A DNA stretch of 8,885 nt, from contig JAFGQQ010000002.1 in NCBI GenBank assembly GCA_016935595.1, positions 1-8,885 of the forward strand, written 5' to 3'. The notes under the pieces are model-generated. The model worked only from the letters and a program-made list of their open reading frames with translations. It was not told where the DNA came from and did not search any database. Origin of the DNA: Bacteroidales bacterium. GTDB taxonomy: Bacteria; Bacteroidota; Bacteroidia; Bacteroidales; UBA10428. Of this stretch, positions 5,139 to 8,885 are shown piece by piece (position 1 is the first letter of the stretch; every line of letters starts with the position of its first letter). The translations under genes and the position numbers were made by a program.

Positions 5139-7736
5139 TTAATCAACACCTCCAGGGATCTTTCTTACCAAAGAATCTTTAATTTCCGTAAGATATTGAT
5201 AAACCTCTTTGCCATTTGGATATATACTGATTCTTAATAATGAATTACTTATTTGTTTATGAATTGATTCGAAGTGCCGTTCATCTTTTTTTTCAAAACC
5301 AAATAATTTTGATTTGTAATATAATTCTTCAATTTGTGTATAATATTTATTGAAATAAACCAATTCTTTAGCCAGTTTGCTGCCGTATCTTGCATTTAAT
5401 ATTTTCCATAAAATTTCATCCGGATTAAATTCTGCTGAATTCCATAAATATTCTGCCATCATTGATGTTTTTACCGATTCGATCTCATTGTATGGGAATA
5501 AATTTAATATGTATTTCGATTCATTAATATAACTGTATAAATCATCGGGAAGATCTAAATTATAAGTATCAAAAATATCAGTAAGCAAAATCTTTTTTGG
5601 ATAATTCGAAAGAATAAAATCATTAATAGTATCCTTAACTTCTTCTTGTTTTGCAAAATAATTATCTAAATAAACCGGCATTTTGTTAATCAATTGAGAA
5701 TATCGCAATAAATCAACTTTATCAATATAATATGAATTAAAGTCATACCCTGTCCATAAAAAATTAATATTTTCGTTCGCAAAAGATGTGAAATTATTAA
5801 AATAATATTCTGCTTTACCTTTGCTCATATTAATTTGATAATTATTATATAACGGAGGCAAAAACTCAACTGCAATAGGTTTATTTTTCAAATTAATGTA
5901 ATGATTTATACTATTTAATATTGATAATTGCGCAATTGCTAAATTATAATATTTCTCAATATCGTTTTTGTTATATAATACGTAATTATATTGATTATCA
6001 ATATATGGTAAATATTTATTTGAAAGAATGCAAATTGAATTTGCCCCCCTTTCTATGGCGTAATTTATTTTATATTTCAAAAGGGATACTGAATTGCTAT
6101 TTGAATGAGTCCATTTATTTGAAATTTTTTCATCTAATGAATCTAAAGGTTGGGATCGAGATAAGTGGGAATAAGGATTAATCATTACGCCAAAATCAGT
6201 AGAATAAACGATTGAATATTTTTTCAACTTATTCAAACAATTAATATAATTTTTATCATACAAATACCATGTTTCAGTATTTTCATCGTCTTGCAGGTAA
6301 ATATTATTAAATTTTAAACCTGATATGAAATAAAATATATTATCCAAGTTAATATTTTTATTAAAATCACTTTCTTTTATAACAAGGCTCCGTTTTTCAA
6401 AATCAGGATAATCAATAATTTCAGCATTATAAAAAATATAATCATCTTTATCAAATAATTGAAGAGCTGTGTAAACTGCAAACAAATTACCCCTGTCATT
6501 ATTTCCTGCCAGATAAATTACATTCTGATTATCATCAATTTGTTTAATAAAATAACCATCTTCTTTAGAAGAAATCTTATCATAAGGCAATCCCTGCTTA
6601 TACATTTGAAATAAAATTGTATTCCCAATACTGAAAAATACAGAACCTGAATTAGCAATAGAATTATTCATGCTAGTTATAATTTTCACACCATCATTAT
6701 TGTCATAATAATTCGTGTCATTGCTGTAAAATATTGAATCGAGTTTACTTCTTAAAATTTGTGCCGCGATTATTGTTGTTTTTTTCGAATTTGGCGGAAT
6801 TATAATATACGGGTAATGTTTACCCGCTGAATCTGCAGGAAAATAATTTATCGGCATACCTTCCTTTACAAATTTCGGTGTTGGAACAAGCAAATCGTAT
6901 GTTGTATAAGTGGAATCAAATAAAGGTCTTATCCTTTCGAGCATGCTAAAATTCTTTCTTGTATATCTGAAATCAACATTATCAATCCACATTGTACCTG
7001 TACCCTTTAAACCAAAATATAATTTAACATACCTGGCTTCGTTCGGGATAAAACCTTCAAAATAAGGACTGTAATGTGACCGGCAAATTAAATTAATCCA
7101 GTCGATCGAATCGATTTTAGGAAAATGAGAAAACGGGAAACCTTTAAAACTATAATCGATATTCTCATTTTCTGCAAGAAAGTAGTCTTTCTGTTCAATC
7201 TCTATTTTATTTTTGTCAAAATAATAAATTTTAATGTAAACTGCATCAAATATTCTATTTCCCAGCCTATTTAGATTTGATTTTATTTCCTTAAGTTTTA
7301 TATCCAGACTAAGTTTATACTTACCCGGAATAACTTTAATATAATCGCTTAAAACTCCTTCTCCCTGTTTTTCTTTTTCGCTTGATTTTTCTCTATGTAT
7401 TTTAATAGCATATCTGCCATCCGATACTTCATTTAAAGAGTAATTTTCCGAAGCTGTATCTACCCATTGAATATGATCGCCCATTTTTTTCCATCCCTTA
7501 ATATTAAAAGTAGCTCTGAGTGAATCGAGTAACACTTTTCCCTCTTCAAAAGACGGGTTAATTACCAGATTCCCTGTTTCGTAAATTTGGGTTCGCTGCC
7601 TTAAAGGAATATCTAAAGGTTCAATACTCGACCAGTTTTCCTGAACAGGAACAACTTTTTCTTTTTTCTCAAAACAACTAACACAAAAAAGAAATAAAAC
7701 AATAAAAATTATATTTAAATTGTTACATTTTAACAT
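5139..7736 (-). CDS. Large lipoprotein: CBM-like, GH20b-like and divergent GH84-like barrel, probably catalytically inactive
   Basis: The 865-residue exported lipoprotein has a signal peptide ending in FCVSC with acylated Cys21. Domain 1 (about 55-258) looks like a CBM4/9-type jelly roll, beginning NLVINPSFEEG and ending GTMWIDNVDF. Domain 2 (about 283-440) resembles the GH20b/GH84 N-terminal domain: VPTPKFVKEG (284-293), then DGYFIKQI and VIYLAGNNDRGNLFAVYTAL (406-425). It leads into AEIIDYPDFEKRS (438-450), the usual entry to a GH84 barrel. Domain 3 (about 445-800) keeps GH84 landmarks: INFLWTGYDFNS (657-668), MPVYLDNYF (686-694), ILNLFPYNE (743-751) and MMAEYLWNSAEFNPDEILWK (759-778). The segment that normally reads FFDDI is CILSNKYL (569-576), so the catalytic Asp pair is Asn573-Lys574. 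Active GH84 enzymes remove beta-linked GlcNAc; this one may only bind a glycan (inference). A weak TATATTTA lies at 7783-7776 upstream. No SusC/SusD genes are in view. The GH84 relation is by recalled family motifs; a divergent GH20-related fold is the alternative. Confidence 0.75.
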   Translation of the reverse strand: MLKCNNLNIIFIVLFLFCVSCFEKKEKVVPVQENWSSIEPLDIPLRQRTQIYETGNLVINPSFEEGKVLLDSLRATFNIKGWKKMGDHIQWVDTASENYSLNEVSDGRYAIKIHREKSSEKEKQGEGVLSDYIKVIPGKYKLSLDIKLKEIKSNLNRLGNRIFDAVYIKIYYFDKNKIEIEQKDYFLAENENIDYSFKGFPFSHFPKIDSIDWINLICRSHYSPYFEGFIPNEARYVKLYFGLKGTGTMWIDNVDFRYTRKNFSMLERIRPLFDSTYTTYDLLVPTPKFVKEGMPINYFPADSAGKHYPYIIIPPNSKKTTIIAAQILRSKLDSIFYSNDTNYYDNNDGVKIITSMNNSIANSGSVFFSIGNTILFQMYKQGLPYDKISSKEDGYFIKQIDDNQNVIYLAGNNDRGNLFAVYTALQLFDKDDYIFYNAEIIDYPDFEKRSLVIKESDFNKNINLDNIFYFISGLKFNNIYLQDDENTETWYLYDKNYINCLNKLKKYSIVYSTDFGVMINPYSHLSRSQPLDSLDEKISNKWTHSNSNSVSLLKYKINYAIERGANSICILSNKYLPYIDNQYNYVLYNKNDIEKYYNLAIAQLSILNSINHYINLKNKPIAVEFLPPLYNNYQINMSKGKAEYYFNNFTSFANENINFLWTGYDFNSYYIDKVDLLRYSQLINKMPVYLDNYFAKQEEVKDTINDFILSNYPKKILLTDIFDTYNLDLPDDLYSYINESKYILNLFPYNEIESVKTSMMAEYLWNSAEFNPDEILWKILNARYGSKLAKELVYFNKYYTQIEELYYKSKLFGFEKKDERHFESIHKQISNSLLRISIYPNGKEVYQYLTEIKDSLVRKIPGGVD

Positions 7737-7898
7737 TTTATATAAAACGATTTAAATTTAAATTAAATCATTTTCTAAATATACTATGAAAATATTAAAG
7801 AAACCGAAAATTTGGAATAAGATTTTAGGAAAAATAAAATAAAAATTATTGAAATGTGTACTATAATTTAATTTGGGGATCGAATTTATAATTTGGTG

Positions 7899-7955
7899 AT
7901 TGGATGGGTGGAAGAATGGATGAATGGGAGAATAGGATATTGGAAGAATGATTAA
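7899..7955 (+). repeat. Left copy of inverted polarised repeat (G-rich on + strand)
   Basis: It contains ATTGGATGGGTGGA (7899-7912) and, 27 bases further on, TTGGAAGAATGATTAA (7940-7955). The decamer TGGAAGAATG occurs twice within the block (7909-7918 and 7941-7950). From 7868 to 7950 the + strand has 29 G and only 1 C. Both modules recur in inverted orientation at 8213-8249. The bases before it (7868-7898) hold two degenerate copies of AATTTGG(G/T)GAT, extending the same G-without-C composition. Confidence 0.75.
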
Positions 7956-8032
7956 AAAAAGTTTGAAATTGAGTTACAATTAAAAGTTTTAAAATTAATC
8001 ATTCCTGGATAAAAAAGTTGAATATGAATCTC

Positions 8033-8046
8033 ATTTACTAGTAAAT
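8033..8046. repeat. 14-base perfect palindrome
   Basis: ATTTACTAGTAAAT is its own reverse complement. It lies in the spacer between the two inverted repeat blocks, far from either flanking start codon. A dimeric regulator could bind such a site, but palindromes of this length occur by chance in AT-rich DNA. No partner regulator gene is visible. Confidence 0.35.
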
Positions 8047-8212
8047 TTATAATTTTTACTATTATAAAACCAGCTAATATCAAGAATGATCAACTATCTA
8101 TTTTTTTATTCAAACAAAGATCAACCAATTCAGTTAATCAATAAAATTCATCGCCACGTGCTCGGATAAATCTCATAACTCTGTCGAATTAAATAGCGGT
8201 CTCCAAACTGTA

Positions 8213-8249
8213 TTATTCATTCTTCCAACCTTTTATCCATCCATCCAAT
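8213..8249 (-). repeat. Right copy of inverted polarised repeat (G-rich on - strand)
   Basis: On the minus strand it reads ATTGGATGGATGGA (8249-8236), 7 bases, then TTGGAAGAATGAATAA (8228-8213). The first module matches the left copy at 13 of 14 positions and the second at 15 of 16, in the same order but inverted. The spacer between modules is 7 bases here and 27 in the left copy. From 8217 to 8260 the + strand has 15 C and no G. It begins about 20 bases after the OmpA stop codon, so an OmpA transcript reading through could pair the two copies. Confidence 0.75.
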
Positions 8250-8270
8250 AACCCATTTTTTCATTATCAA

Positions 8271-8885
8271 TTAATTACCTATAATAGTAAATTCCGTACG
8301 CCTGTTTTGAGCCCTGCCTTCTTCGTTTTCGTTTGTATCAACAGGTCTTGATTCTCCATATCCCTTTGTTGAAAGCCGTTTTGGATCAATATTATGTTTT
8401 GCTAAATAATTCGCCACTGCTTCAGCCCTATTTTCAGATAGAATTTGATTATCTTCATTTGTCCCAATATTATCGGTATGTCCGCTAATCTCGGCAATCA
8501 CACTCGGATTCTTTTTCATAAAATCAACTAATTTATTTAACTCAACTTTCGATTCATCAAGAAGTTCGTATGAATCTGTCTCGAAAAAGATATTTCTTAG
8601 AATAATTTTTTTCCCAACCATAATCGGGTAAAGCGGGATATCAATTTCAAAAGGATCGATATATTTTCTGACACCTTCCAATGAAAAATTTCCAGAATAA
8701 AATAAATACCCTTCTTTAGAAACATTTAAGGCATAATCTTTATCTGAAGGCAGACATAAAATAAATTCACCCGTAGCATAAGAAGTTGATTTCATAATTA
8801 TCTCGGCAGTAACTAAATCAATTAATTCAAAACCTGCAGATAATTTAACTTTAGTAATTGCATCATAAACAGTACCTTTTACATA
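8271..8885 (-). CDS. OmpA-family protein, C-terminal part (start lies outside window)
   Basis: The frame is open from the right edge to the stop at 8271, giving 204 visible residues. The ATG at 8795 is internal: the 30 codons before it are in frame and already in-domain (YVKGTVYDAITKVKLSAGFE). Residues 1 to about 85 resemble a carboxypeptidase-regulatory-like beta-sandwich, with GEFILCLPSDKDYALNVSKE around 39-58. From about 93 to the end is a complete OmpA C-terminal peptidoglycan-binding domain: NIFFETDSYEL (98-108), ISGHTDNIG (133-141), ILSENRAEAV (148-157), GYGESRPVDTN (175-185) and GRAQNRRTEF (190-199). The residues that bind diaminopimelate in OmpA proteins are both present with the usual spacing of 15: Asp138 of HTD and Arg153. 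In Bacteroidota such domains often follow TPR and PD40 beta-propeller repeats; these would lie beyond the edge. Expected role: periplasmic anchor between outer membrane and peptidoglycan. Confidence 0.92.
   Translation of the reverse strand, partial: YVKGTVYDAITKVKLSAGFELIDLVTAEIIMKSTSYATGEFILCLPSDKDYALNVSKEGYLFYSGNFSLEGVRKYIDPFEIDIPLYPIMVGKKIILRNIFFETDSYELLDESKVELNKLVDFMKKNPSVIAEISGHTDNIGTNEDNQILSENRAEAVANYLAKHNIDPKRLSTKGYGESRPVDTNENEEGRAQNRRTEFTIIGN

Larger units (their letters stand above)
7737..8270. other. 534-base gene-free region with polarised repeats
   Basis: No convincing coding frame is seen on either strand. From left to right it holds four things. First, an AT-rich leader of the lipoprotein gene (7737-7860) contains the palindrome ATTTAAATTTAAAT and a weak -7-like TATATTTA on the minus strand at 7783-7776. 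Second, a G-rich, almost C-free block lies at about 7868-7955. Third, a spacer contains a 14-base palindrome (8033-8046), the heptamer GATCAAC twice (8088-8094, 8119-8125) and a GC-richer islet (8148-8210). Fourth, a C-rich, G-free block at 8213-8260 sits just after the OmpA stop. I see no GC-rich hairpin with a U-tract that would be a standard terminator for the OmpA gene. Confidence 0.7.

Noticed and set aside
5921..6181. Plus-strand open frame of 86 codons inside the GH84-like gene
   Set aside because: Antisense to an intact 865-codon frame, with no recognisable domain or start signal.
7868..8260. CRISPR array or tandem minisatellite
   Set aside because: Repeats are few, degenerate, irregularly spaced and partly inverted. 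There are no regular spacers and no cas genes.
7737..8270. Complete insertion sequence or MITE
   Set aside because: The inverted modules have different internal spacing, there is no transposase frame, and no target-site duplication could be identified at the outer edges.
8271..8795. OmpA protein starting at the ATG at 8795
   Set aside because: The same frame continues to the window edge through a conserved beta-sandwich domain, so this Met is internal.

Overview
The window is very AT-rich (roughly 30% G+C by eye) and every recognisable gene is on the minus strand. The organism is most likely a member of the Bacteroidota. The reasons are the AT-rich regions without Shine-Dalgarno sequences in front of start codons, a TAnnTTTG-type promoter element, lipoproteins with Bacteroidota-style lipoboxes, an OmpA-family protein with a carboxypeptidase-regulatory-like domain, and the gene set TPR protein / phosphosulfolactate synthase / PopT (DUF368) / shikimate dehydrogenase, which I recall as a recurrent neighbourhood in that phylum (recollection, not searched).

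Layout in the direction of transcription, from the right edge to the left. (1) 8885-8271: the C-terminal part of an OmpA-family peptidoglycan-binding protein whose start lies outside the window. (2) 8270-7737: a 534-base gene-free stretch. It holds two strand-polarised repeat blocks in inverted orientation, a palindrome and a GC-richer islet. (3) 7736-5139: a large surface-type lipoprotein with a CBM-like domain, a GH20b-like domain and a divergent GH84 (O-GlcNAcase-like) barrel that seems to have lost its catalytic aspartate pair. (4) 5060-649 and below: a compact probable operon of a 12-repeat TPR protein, ComA-type phosphosulfolactate synthase, PopT-type undecaprenyl-phosphate translocase, AroE, a chagasin-like (I42) inhibitor lipoprotein and an acyl-ACP thioesterase. 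The thioesterase runs off the left edge.

Functional reading: AroE belongs to aromatic amino acid synthesis. PopT recycles the lipid carrier for cell-wall and glycan assembly. The thioesterase releases fatty acids from ACP. ComA would make a C3 sulfonate from PEP and sulfite. The TPR protein is an uncharacterised scaffold placed 4 bases ahead of comA. OmpA, the GH84-like lipoprotein and the I42 lipoprotein are envelope proteins. No defence system, CRISPR array, tRNA, rRNA or intact mobile element is visible. The most interesting items are the apparent GH84 pseudo-enzyme, the TPR-ComA pair and the inverted polarised repeats in the 534-base gap.
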